DNA from: an uncultured bacterium
Lineage (GTDB): Bacteria; Bacillota; Clostridia; Christensenellales; Pumilibacteraceae
Assembly: GCA_949747725.1 (NCBI GenBank)
Contig: CATKFJ010000014.1
Span: 1 to 5,853 of the forward strand
Length of the DNA: 5,853 nucleotides
Direction of reading: 5' to 3'
How positions within the stretch are numbered: position 1 is the stretch's first letter; each line of letters begins with the position of its first letter. The notes beneath the pieces were generated by a model. It did not search any database and was not told where the DNA came from. It was given only the letters and a program-made list of their open reading frames with translations. This document shows positions 1 through 5,853 of the stretch, one piece after another. Made by a program: the position numbers and the translations under genes.

Positions 1-926
1 TACCCTGCCAAAACGCCAATCTCGACCGTTTTCTTATATTCGTTGTTCCCGTAGAAAAGAGCAAGCAGAGTCGCCGCGAAGTTTATCCTGCAATCCAGCA
101 CATAGCCGTTATAATACCTTGCATGTACAGCCGACCGCGCCGAATGCCAATCCTCCGGGTCGGCGTCGTGCAACAGCTTTACGAAATCGTACATCTGCGC
201 GGTCTCGGTGCCGTCGTCAAAGTAAGAGCGCACGCGTCGGAGAGACTCGTAGATATCGTCGGAAAAGAACGCGTCCGCACACAGCATAGCGTAAAACGCC
301 GAATTTTCGAGCACGACGCCGTCGCCTACCGCAGCCATCCACCATTTGGTTCTGCCGTAACAGTTTTCGAGCATACCAGGGGTTATCATGCCGAATATCT
401 CGCATTCTATCTGCGCGTCTATGGCTTCCGCATCGGGGTTGATCCCTTTCTTTCCGGTTTCGGGCGGTTTAACGCCTTTTTTCATAAGCTCGAGCGCGGA
501 AAGATTGCCGACCCATAAATAATCCTGAAAATGATAGATCCATTCGTCGGGCATATCCACATAGGTAATGGTATCTACGCCGTAAACTTCCATCATGTGC
601 AAAAACACGTACTCGAAACTCGTATCGTCGTCGGTCACGTAACAATTGCTTACTTTCCAATCGAGAGCGCTGTCGGGTCCCACGTTCTCGATAAATTTAA
701 ACTCGGTAGGAAGTCCCGTAAAGTTGCCCCATAACGCCCCGAGCCAACCGCCTTGGATCTTTTCCTCAAGCAGATCGCGCGAGATCGTAAGCGCTTGCGA
801 CGCATTGTACGGAGAAAGGTCGCGCGCCGTACCGACGGATCCGTTATCCGCAGTCGGCGAACATGCGACGGCGCTTATACCTGCTACGACGGCGGCAAGA
901 GCCGCCAAGATCGATTTTTTATTCAC
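1..926 (-). CDS. ADP-ribosylglycohydrolase-family lipoprotein, 3' end beyond window
   Basis: A 308-codon open frame starts at GTG (926-924) and runs off the left edge. The start is supported by an AGGAG sequence 8 nt upstream and by a 4-base GTGA overlap with the stop of the preceding gene. Residues 1-22 look like a lipoprotein signal: NKK, a hydrophobic Ala/Val stretch, then AVAC with the lipid-acceptor Cys at 22. The ADPRG (PF03747) domain begins near residue 54 with EKIQGGWLGALWGNFTGLP, followed by the metal-binding acidic motif TDDDTSFEY at 98-106. FGMITPGMLEN (178-188) is another family-like segment. The frame ends at GVLAG, just where the C-terminal G-x-D-x-D-C metal motif would be expected, so that motif is probably just outside. 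By family knowledge these are Mg-dependent hydrolases of ADP-ribosyl linkages; the substrate here is unknown. A surface location is an inference from the signal. The frame is clean and the family assignment good; enzymatic activity is unproven. Confidence 0.85.
   Translation of the reverse strand, partial: MNKKSILAALAAVVAGISAVACSPTADNGSVGTARDLSPYNASQALTISRDLLEEKIQGGWLGALWGNFTGLPTEFKFIENVGPDSALDWKVSNCYVTDDDTSFEYVFLHMMEVYGVDTITYVDMPDEWIYHFQDYLWVGNLSALELMKKGVKPPETGKKGINPDAEAIDAQIECEIFGMITPGMLENCYGRTKWWMAAVGDGVVLENSAFYAMLCADAFFSDDIYESLRRVRSYFDDGTETAQMYDFVKLLHDADPEDWHSARSAVHARYYNGYVLDCRINFAATLLALFYGNNEYKKTVEIGVLAG
923..926 (-). other. GTGA stop/start overlap coupling the two ADPRG genes
   Basis: On the minus strand the TGA stop of the first glycohydrolase gene (925-923) shares bases with the GTG start of the lipoprotein gene (926-924). 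The ribosome binding site of the second gene lies inside the last codons of the first. This is the usual sign of translational coupling and supports co-transcription. Confidence 0.85.
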
Positions 927-2191
927 AGCTTATTCTCCTTATTTTTTAAATACATTTCGGTAAAGTCTTTTACCATACCCGAAACGGTCACTTTTTCGTA
1001 TCCTGTCAGATACGTTCGAACTTCGTCGTTAAACGGTTTATACCACTTTTCTTCAACGCCGTCTATACCGAGATAAGCGCCCGTAACGCTTCCCACGGTC
1101 GCGGCGTTACAATCGTTATCGAGTCCCATTGCCACCGAATTCGCGATCGCTTGCGTACAGTCGTTTTTGCCGAGCATCAGCGCGAATATGACCGCACAAA
1201 CGTTGTTTTCGATATGTACCGTGTCCATCCGTCCGAATCTATCGTCTATCAGTCTGCGCGCCGTATTATGATCGGTCACTTTATCCTTTTGCGACAGCGC
1301 CCAATCTATATCTTTTCGCAGCCGACAGTTTCTCGGTATGCATCGCTTTGCGATATTCACCGCCTCTATCGGCGGAACGCAAAACGCCGCGGATATCAGA
1401 GCCGCCGTATACATCTCTCCGTATATTCCGTTTCGACGGTGCGTTAAATACGCGTCGTTATAAGCAAGCTCTGCCGCCGCCGCGGGATCGCCGGCACATA
1501 CGTATCCGAATGCGTCGGCACGTATCGCGGCGCCTATCCATTCGACGAACGGGTTATGATCGGCGGCATGATCGGCAGGAACGCCGTTGCGCATAAGCTT
1601 TATAGCCTCGTCCTCGGCGGTACATGCGTACGGAAGTATATCGAGCCAAATTTCGCTCATATCGTATACGGAATACTTCGAACCGTATTTTTTAAGCATT
1701 TCCATATTGAGTACAAGGTACGTAATATCGTCGTCTACAGGCACGTACTCGATATGCGAAAGAGTATAATTACTGCGCTTATCCACGCCGTACTGAACTC
1801 CGTCGGGATTCACGGCGGAATGCCAATATTCGGTGGGCGGAAACGGCGTGCCGTCGCCTGCGGCTATTCGCTCCATGTCCGCTATTTGATATCCCTCTAC
1901 AGGCACCCCGAGCGTGCATCCGGCAAAACGCGCCGCTATGGCTCCGTAAATTCTCTTTTCTATATCGTTTGGCATACCGAGCGGCTCGGGCATGTCGCAA
2001 AGCGCCTTTATGCTTTTAAGATCGTTAGGCTCGTCGCTATTCGACGTTTCGGACATCTGAAGCTCATAAATAAGTTTTTTCAGCGCGCGTTCGTCAAACT
2101 CGGATATTTCGGGCAATGCTCTTCCGTCCTGTTCGTGCCGAAGCCTCGCCCACCGTTCCGCTTGCTGTCGCAGTTTTTCAAGTTCGCTCAT
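923..2191 (-). CDS. ADP-ribosylglycohydrolase-family protein, cytoplasmic
   Basis: This 422-residue protein has no signal peptide or membrane segment and is predicted cytoplasmic. Residues 1 to about 72 are a charged, probably helical extension ahead of the ADPRG (PF03747) domain, which opens at about 77 (IEKRIYGAIAARFAGCTLGVPVEG). Visible family motifs are VDDDITY at 152-158 (first acidic metal-binding cluster, replacing the common TDDT), NPFVEWIGAAIRADAFGY at 213-230, LTHRRNGIYG at 249-258 containing the conserved His251, and GLDNDCNAATVGSVTGAYLG at 356-375 (C-terminal metal ligands D358 and D360). Family members hydrolyse ADP-ribosyl groups from proteins or small molecules using paired metal ions; the substrate here cannot be read from sequence. 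The ATG start has GGAG 5 nt upstream. It is the first gene of a two-gene operon, with its TGA overlapping the GTG of the lipoprotein gene, and is divergent from an AraC regulator. All main metal-binding motifs are present, so it is probably active. Confidence 0.92.
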   Translation of the reverse strand: MSELEKLRQQAERWARLRHEQDGRALPEISEFDERALKKLIYELQMSETSNSDEPNDLKSIKALCDMPEPLGMPNDIEKRIYGAIAARFAGCTLGVPVEGYQIADMERIAAGDGTPFPPTEYWHSAVNPDGVQYGVDKRSNYTLSHIEYVPVDDDITYLVLNMEMLKKYGSKYSVYDMSEIWLDILPYACTAEDEAIKLMRNGVPADHAADHNPFVEWIGAAIRADAFGYVCAGDPAAAAELAYNDAYLTHRRNGIYGEMYTAALISAAFCVPPIEAVNIAKRCIPRNCRLRKDIDWALSQKDKVTDHNTARRLIDDRFGRMDTVHIENNVCAVIFALMLGKNDCTQAIANSVAMGLDNDCNAATVGSVTGAYLGIDGVEEKWYKPFNDEVRTYLTGYEKVTVSGMVKDFTEMYLKNKENKL

Positions 2192-2196
2192 ACATT

Positions 2197-2200
2197 CTCC
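2197..2200 (-). promoter_or_regulatory. Ribosome binding site of the cytoplasmic ADPRG gene
   Basis: GGAG on the minus strand lies 5 nt upstream of the ATG at 2191-2189 and fixes that start. No convincing -35/-10 pair for this operon was found on the minus strand. The best -10-like hexamer, TATCAT at 2234-2229, lacks a good -35, which would fit a promoter needing an activator (inference). Confidence 0.7.
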
Positions 2201-2209
2201 AATTATGTA

Positions 2210-2238
2210 TTGACATTAGGTTGGTTTTATGATAACAT
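2210..2238 (+). promoter_or_regulatory. Sigma-A type promoter of the AraC-family gene
   Basis: A perfect -35 TTGACA (2210-2215), a 17-nt spacer and -10 TAACAT (2233-2238, 4 of 6 consensus bases) are present. The expected start of transcription, about 7 nt after the -10, falls at about 2245, which is the A of the araC start codon. An alternative -10, TATGAT at 2228-2233, has a spacer of only 12 nt from this -35 and is less likely. Confidence 0.7.
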
Positions 2239-2242
2239 AAAA
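2225..2242. repeat. Perfect inverted repeat, candidate operator
   Basis: Seven-base arms TTTTATG (2225-2231) and CATAAAA (2236-2242) flank the 4-nt spacer ATAA. The repeat covers the araC -10 box completely and also sits 34-51 bp upstream of the divergent ADPRG start. A further TTATG copy lies at 2203-2207, 24 bp from the left arm. It is well placed to let one bound regulator control both directions. The arms are AT-rich, so chance is possible, and AraC-family proteins more often bind direct repeats. Confidence 0.45.
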
Positions 2243-2244
2243 AT

Positions 2245-3162
2245 ATGCCAAATTCCACGCAAAATCAAGCAGATACATTGCAAAATCAATCAAATGCCGC
2301 CGCTTTACATCGCTATTACGGCACGATCGACTTTTCAGACGGTCCGATATCGCCGATCGGTTATTTATGGACCCACATACCCGATACGGTCACCGATTGG
2401 GTACATGTTCACGATCATCTCGAGTTCGGGCGTTGCATATCCGGTTCGGGCACGTTCAATATAAACGGCAGTATCCATCGCATACAAGCTCCGTGCTGTT
2501 CGGTGATCTACGGCGGCGTATGGCATTCCGCGCAAAGCAATCCGTATGATAAATGCGTGTGGAACTTCATTTCGATAGACTTAAAAAAACTGTTGCCCGA
2601 GATCGGCGGAAAACAGATAAAAGCAATAAAAGGTATGGAGTGGCAAAAATACGAATTTCCGGCATTGATGAGCAAACACGAATATCCGCAAATACATTGT
2701 CTTATAGACGAAATATTCGAGGAGAGCGCGTCGATCCGCGAAAACTCGTACGAAGCGCTGACAACGCTCATAACCGCCCTTCTTCTTCGCCATTCGAGGC
2801 TGATGACTCCCACTTCCAGAGTACCAAACGATCCGCATACAGTGGAACGCATTGCGCCGGCGCTATCGTACATAAGCGGTCATTACGCCGAAAATATAAC
2901 AGTAAAACAGCTTGCCGATATGTGTTTCATATCCGAAGCGACGTTGCGCAGGTATTTTTACGCATTTTCAAATATGTCACCGCAGGACTACTTACAACAT
3001 ACGCGCATAAAAAGTGCCGCAGTCATGCTTATAACGACGCAAAAATCGGTGCTCGATATTGCGTGCGACACGGGTTTCCCCACTTCCTCATGTTTTAACC
3101 GTCAGTTCGCAAAGCTGTACAAAATGTCGCCGCGATCATACAGAATCGCGCACAGAAAATAA
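2245..3162 (+). CDS. AraC-family transcriptional regulator with cupin sensor domain
   Basis: The protein has 305 residues, typical of two-domain AraC/XylS regulators. The N-terminal part (about 36-115) is a cupin-like ligand-binding domain with HVHDHLEFGRC (54-64), GSGTFNING (67-75) and GGVWHSA (90-96); H56, H58 and H94 are in positions usual for cupin pockets. The C-terminal DNA-binding domain (about 205-302) has two helix-turn-helix units: ITVKQLADMCFISEATLRRY (218-237), then LDIACDTGFPTSSCFNRQF (270-288) ending in the family-typical KMSPRSYR. It is divergent from the glycohydrolase operon, so it most likely responds to a small, sugar-like ligand and controls that operon (inference). There is no ribosome binding site before the ATG, and the promoter would start transcription at or next to it. 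A TTG at 2278 is the nearest alternative start but also lacks a ribosome site. Family assignment is very secure; ligand and target are not. Confidence 0.93.
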   Translation: MPNSTQNQADTLQNQSNAAALHRYYGTIDFSDGPISPIGYLWTHIPDTVTDWVHVHDHLEFGRCISGSGTFNINGSIHRIQAPCCSVIYGGVWHSAQSNPYDKCVWNFISIDLKKLLPEIGGKQIKAIKGMEWQKYEFPALMSKHEYPQIHCLIDEIFEESASIRENSYEALTTLITALLLRHSRLMTPTSRVPNDPHTVERIAPALSYISGHYAENITVKQLADMCFISEATLRRYFYAFSNMSPQDYLQHTRIKSAAVMLITTQKSVLDIACDTGFPTSSCFNRQFAKLYKMSPRSYRIAHRK

Positions 3163-3170
3163 CGCGCAAC

Positions 3171-3219
3171 AATAAAAAAGAGATAAGATTTTCATTCGAT
3201 CTCTTATCTCTTTTTTATT
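3171..3219. terminator. Bidirectional Rho-independent terminator between araC and gatA
   Basis: Two perfectly complementary 18-nt arms (3171-3188 and 3202-3219) flank a 13-nt loop. The core stem is AAGAGATAAGA paired with TCTTATCTCTT, and the outer part is A6 paired with T6, giving a U-tract on either strand. It lies 8 bp after the araC stop and contains the gatA TAA stop (3217-3215) in its right arm, so it serves both converging genes. Confidence 0.92.
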
Positions 3220-4561
3220 CCATGATTTTTTGTCCTACAGACAGTATTTCGAGTTCGCTGTCGTATTTGCCTATTATCTGAATACCGATAGGCAAACCGT
3301 TGCTAAAACCGCACGGCACGCTTACCGCAGGAAGTCCGGCAAGGCTGACGGCAGCGGCAAACATATCGCTCGCATGCGTTTTTTGCGGATCTGTTATCGC
3401 GCCGAGCTTTGTAGCCGTCGAAAGCGCCGACGGCGTTACTATAACGTCGCACGCGCTTAACGCGTCTATGTACATTCTCTTTATGACGTTGCGCACCTTT
3501 GCCGCTTGAATATAAAGCTTTTCATAGTTATCGCCGTTTAACACGCACGCGCCCGAAACGATCCTGCGCCGCACTTCCGCGCCGAACGAACTCGCATTTC
3601 CTATCCCGACAGGCAGTCTGCCGCTCAAAAGCGACGCCGCCGCCTCTGCGGACGATATTACATGATATACGGCAAGCGCCGTTCCGAAATCGGGCAATCC
3701 GACTTCCGTGACCGTTGCGCCGAGTTTTTCGAGCTTTTCTACGGTATTGCGGAACGCTTGTTTTACGTCTGCGTTCAGACCGACAACGTCGGCAACCCCG
3801 ATCGGCACGCCTATGGTCTTACCCGACAAATACCCGTCGTCTACGTTAAACGCACAGCGATCGTTATCCGCTTTAAGCGCGCAAAACATCATCCAAGCGT
3901 CGGCACAGCTGCGCGTAAACGTGCCGATTTGGTCGAGCGACGGCGCAAGCCCTATAAGCCCTACGTTCGATAGACTACCGAATGTCGGTTTAAGTCCTAC
4001 TACGCCGCAGTACGCCGCAGGCTGACGTATAGAGCCGCCCGTGTCCGTGCCGAGCGCGGCAAAACCCTGCCCTGCCGCTACGCAGTTTGCCGAACCGCCG
4101 CTACTGCCGCCCGGCACGCGGCGATCGTCCAGCACGTTTTTTACGCAACCGAAATAAGATGTTTCGTTGGTACTGCCCATGGCAAGCTCGTCCATATTGG
4201 TCTTGCCCACTATTACCGCGCCGGCGCGTTTAAGTCGCGCGATTATATCAGCGTCGAAACTCGGCACATAATCCTTAAGACTTTCAGACGCGCAAGTAGT
4301 TTTAACGCCGAGCATGCAAATATTATCTTTAACGGCTATAGGCACGCCGCACAACGGACTTACTTCGCCGTCCGCGGCGCGCATTTCGTCCGCTCTTTTA
4401 GCGGCTTCCACTGCGTCGTCCGCCGTAACGGTTATAAAGTTATTCAGTTCTTTCATCCCGTCGATGCGTCCCAAACAACTTGTTACAGCCTCTTCTGACG
4501 AACAATCGCCACGGGAAATCGCGGCGGATAAAACAGATAACGACAATCCCGAAACGTTCAT
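3215..4561 (-). CDS. gatA: Aspartyl/glutamyl-tRNA amidotransferase subunit A
   Basis: This is the glutaminase/amidase subunit of the GatCAB transamidase, which releases ammonia from glutamine to convert misacylated Glu-tRNA(Gln) or Asp-tRNA(Asn). Counting from the ATG at 4561 (448 residues), the amidase-signature triad is visible: Lys78 in GVPIAVKDNI, Ser153 in PGGSSGGSAN and Ser177 in GTDTGGSIRQPA. It continues into YCGVVGLKPTFG and LDQIGTFTRS. The C-terminal SDMFAAAVSLAGLPAVSVPCG segment, with an Asp expected to bind glutamine, is also present. The ATG is preferred over the GTG at 4570 because AGAGGTG lies 6 nt before it and it overlaps the gatC stop as ATGA. The protein is shorter than the usual roughly 485 residues: the YDGVRYG loop region is reduced and the C-terminal tail after LPIGIQIIGK is short. 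It is second in a gatCA operon; no gatB follows. A related amidase is possible but less likely given GatC next door. Confidence 0.9.
   Translation of the reverse strand: MNVSGLSLSVLSAAISRGDCSSEEAVTSCLGRIDGMKELNNFITVTADDAVEAAKRADEMRAADGEVSPLCGVPIAVKDNICMLGVKTTCASESLKDYVPSFDADIIARLKRAGAVIVGKTNMDELAMGSTNETSYFGCVKNVLDDRRVPGGSSGGSANCVAAGQGFAALGTDTGGSIRQPAAYCGVVGLKPTFGSLSNVGLIGLAPSLDQIGTFTRSCADAWMMFCALKADNDRCAFNVDDGYLSGKTIGVPIGVADVVGLNADVKQAFRNTVEKLEKLGATVTEVGLPDFGTALAVYHVISSAEAAASLLSGRLPVGIGNASSFGAEVRRRIVSGACVLNGDNYEKLYIQAAKVRNVIKRMYIDALSACDVIVTPSALSTATKLGAITDPQKTHASDMFAAAVSLAGLPAVSVPCGFSNGLPIGIQIIGKYDSELEILSVGQKIME
4558..4561 (-). other. ATGA stop/start overlap of gatC and gatA
   Basis: The gatC TGA (4560-4558) and the preferred gatA ATG (4561-4559) overlap as ATGA. 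This indicates translational coupling and helps choose the ATG over the GTG nine bases upstream. Confidence 0.8.
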
Positions 4562-4773
4562 TTGCCGCACCTCTCCGCTTCTTCTCGCACATCGAATAAA
4601 GGCTGTACTCCGCGCGTATCGACGGAGCTTATTACGTTAAAGCCTTTCAACTGTTCGGATATATGAGTCAATATGTCCGCACACTCGGTTTCCGAGCAGT
4701 CGGGCAACACCCTTTTTATCACCGAAACAATCATATTGTCGGCTGTATTATTATCGGACATATCGTCGTTCAT
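4558..4773 (-). CDS. gatC: Aspartyl/glutamyl-tRNA amidotransferase subunit C, divergent and short
   Basis: GatC is the small belt-like subunit that stabilises GatA and joins it to GatB. From the ATG at 4773 the protein has 71 residues, against about 95 for typical GatC. The N-terminal part is acidic, followed by a helix (MIVSVIKRVL), then ETECADILTHISEQLKGF and the most diagnostic stretch, ISSVDTRGVQPLFDV, matching the family's VDTxGVxP pattern. The family's usual C-terminal extension, which wraps around GatA, is mostly missing; the protein stops at EEAERCGK. The open frame extends upstream to a GTG at 4806, but the promoter -10 box overlaps that region and transcription would begin at about 4790, so the GTG should not be in the message. 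A GGAG at 4789-4786 is 12 nt from the ATG, rather far, so ATG 4761 remains possible. The overlap with gatA strengthens the call. Confidence 0.78.
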   Translation of the reverse strand: MNDDMSDNNTADNMIVSVIKRVLPDCSETECADILTHISEQLKGFNVISSVDTRGVQPLFDVREEAERCGK

Positions 4774-4796
4774 ATCTTTCGGAATCTCCGACAGAT

Positions 4797-4825
4797 AGTG
4801 TAACACCGTTAAGGTTCGGTGTCAA
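4797..4825 (-). promoter_or_regulatory. Sigma-A type promoter of gatCA
   Basis: On the minus strand, -35 TTGACA (4825-4820) is perfect, the spacer is 17 nt, and -10 is TACACT (4802-4797, 4 of 6). Transcription should begin near 4790, leaving a leader of only about 17 nt before the gatC ATG at 4773. Confidence 0.7.
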
Positions 4826-4862
4826 TCGTTTACCGCATTATTTATCAACGCAAAACGACGGA

Positions 4863-4878
4863 ATTTGTATGCACAAAT
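4863..4878. repeat. Short inverted repeat upstream of the nifJ promoter
   Basis: Six-base arms ATTTGT and ACAAAT flank the spacer ATGC. It ends 23 bp before the nifJ -35 box, a position suited to an operator. It does not match the longer 18-bp redox-regulator Rex consensus. The surroundings are AT-rich, so chance is a real possibility. Confidence 0.3.
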
Positions 4879-4901
4879 ATATATAAATTAAAGATAGGGT
4901 C

Positions 4902-4930
4902 TTGACTTTATTTTCGTTTTGAATTATAAT
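4902..4930 (+). promoter_or_regulatory. nifJ: Strong sigma-A promoter of nifJ
   Basis: -35 TTGACT (5 of 6), a 17-nt spacer and a perfect -10 TATAAT (4925-4930) are present. The expected start is at about 4936-4938, giving a leader of roughly 77 nt. Near-consensus boxes fit a highly expressed central-metabolism gene. Confidence 0.85.
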
Positions 4931-4935
4931 ATATG

Positions 4936-4972
4936 CGGTTGCGTATGCAATCGGTTTTTTTGCGCGCAACCG
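4936..4972 (+). promoter_or_regulatory. Stem-loop at the 5' end of the nifJ leader
   Basis: CGGTTGCG (4936-4943) is perfectly complementary to CGCAACCG (4965-4972). The left arm can instead form a shorter hairpin, GGTTGC (4937-4942) with GCAATC (4947-4952, one G-U pair), with a 4-nt loop. That hairpin is followed by GG and seven Ts (4955-4961), resembling a weak terminator. The two folds exclude each other. The structure begins essentially at the predicted transcription start, so it is either a 5' mRNA-protecting hairpin or an attenuator-like element; the function is inferred. Confidence 0.45.
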
Positions 4973-5000
4973 AACAGTCTAACAGTTAATAATTTACTCT

Positions 5001-5006
5001 GGAGGT
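5001..5006 (+). promoter_or_regulatory. Ribosome binding site of nifJ
   Basis: GGAGGT lies 7-8 nt upstream of the ATG at 5014. It is a near-perfect match to the 16S rRNA 3' end and fixes this start. Confidence 0.9.
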
Positions 5007-5013
5007 TATATAA

Positions 5014-5853
<840 letters not shown>

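Noticed and set aside
123..518. 131-codon plus-strand open frame opposite the lipoprotein gene
   Set aside because: The minus strand carries the lipobox and ADPRG motifs here; the plus frame has no ribosome site and no recognisable domain.
1556..2464. 302-codon plus-strand open frame across the ADPRG gene and into araC
   Set aside because: It is antisense to a clear PF03747 gene, crosses the intergenic promoter region and overlaps the araC start in another frame. Its translation is rich in Arg, His, Tyr and Ile with no recognisable domain, as expected of a shadow frame.
2553..3098. 181-codon plus-strand open frame inside araC
   Set aside because: It is an out-of-frame overlap with the araC coding sequence, whose frame carries both helix-turn-helix motifs; the alternative product is low-complexity and basic.
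4001..4020. Tandem duplicate of TACGCCGCAG
   Set aside because: It falls in the gatA codons for the conserved PAAYCGVVG segment following the catalytic Ser, so the repeat is explained by conserved protein sequence and codon choice.
4559..4570. GTG at 4570-4568 as the gatA start (451 residues)
   Set aside because: GGAG would be only 2 nt from the GTG, whereas the ATG at 4561 has AGAGGTG at 6-nt spacing and the ATGA overlap with gatC.
4973..4986. Two adjacent AACAGT copies in the nifJ leader
   Set aside because: Six bases repeated once at 8-nt spacing is within chance expectation, and no known leader element was recognised.

Overview
The window looks like chromosomal DNA of a strictly anaerobic, Gram-positive-type bacterium, probably a gut Clostridia-like Firmicute. 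Grounds for this are a pyruvate:ferredoxin oxidoreductase, a GatCA amidotransferase pair, strong GGAGG-type ribosome binding sites and near-consensus sigma-A promoters. The lineage is an inference from style and gene content; nothing in the sequence names a species. No rRNA, tRNA, CRISPR array or insertion sequence was seen.

Layout: (1) 1-2191, minus strand: a two-gene operon of ADP-ribosylglycohydrolase (ADPRG/DraG-fold) proteins. The first gene (2191-923) is predicted cytoplasmic. The second (926-1, running off the window) is a predicted lipoprotein on the outer face of the membrane. They overlap by four bases (GTGA). (2) 2245-3162, plus strand: an AraC-family regulator with an N-terminal cupin, divergent from the operon across a 53-bp gap. 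The gap holds a consensus promoter and an inverted repeat lying over its -10 box. (3) 3171-3219: a strong hairpin with U-tracts on both strands, ending araC from the left and gatA from the right. (4) 4773-3215, minus strand: gatC and gatA, overlapping by ATGA, with a consensus promoter; no gatB follows. (5) 4774-5013: a divergent intergenic region with promoters for gatCA and nifJ and a structured nifJ leader. (6) 5014-5853, plus strand: the first 280 codons of nifJ, which runs off the window.

How the genes may work together: the AraC-type protein is the likely local regulator of the glycohydrolase pair, which would remove ADP-ribosyl or related N/O-ribosyl groups inside the cell and at its surface. 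The true substrate is unknown. GatCA (with a GatB encoded elsewhere) would make Gln-tRNA(Gln) and/or Asn-tRNA(Asn) by transamidation, and NifJ feeds acetyl-CoA and reduced ferredoxin into central anaerobic metabolism. These last two units are housekeeping and appear functionally unrelated to the first. The best candidate for something little described is the AraC / cytoplasmic ADPRG / lipoprotein ADPRG cassette with its compact, apparently leaderless control region.
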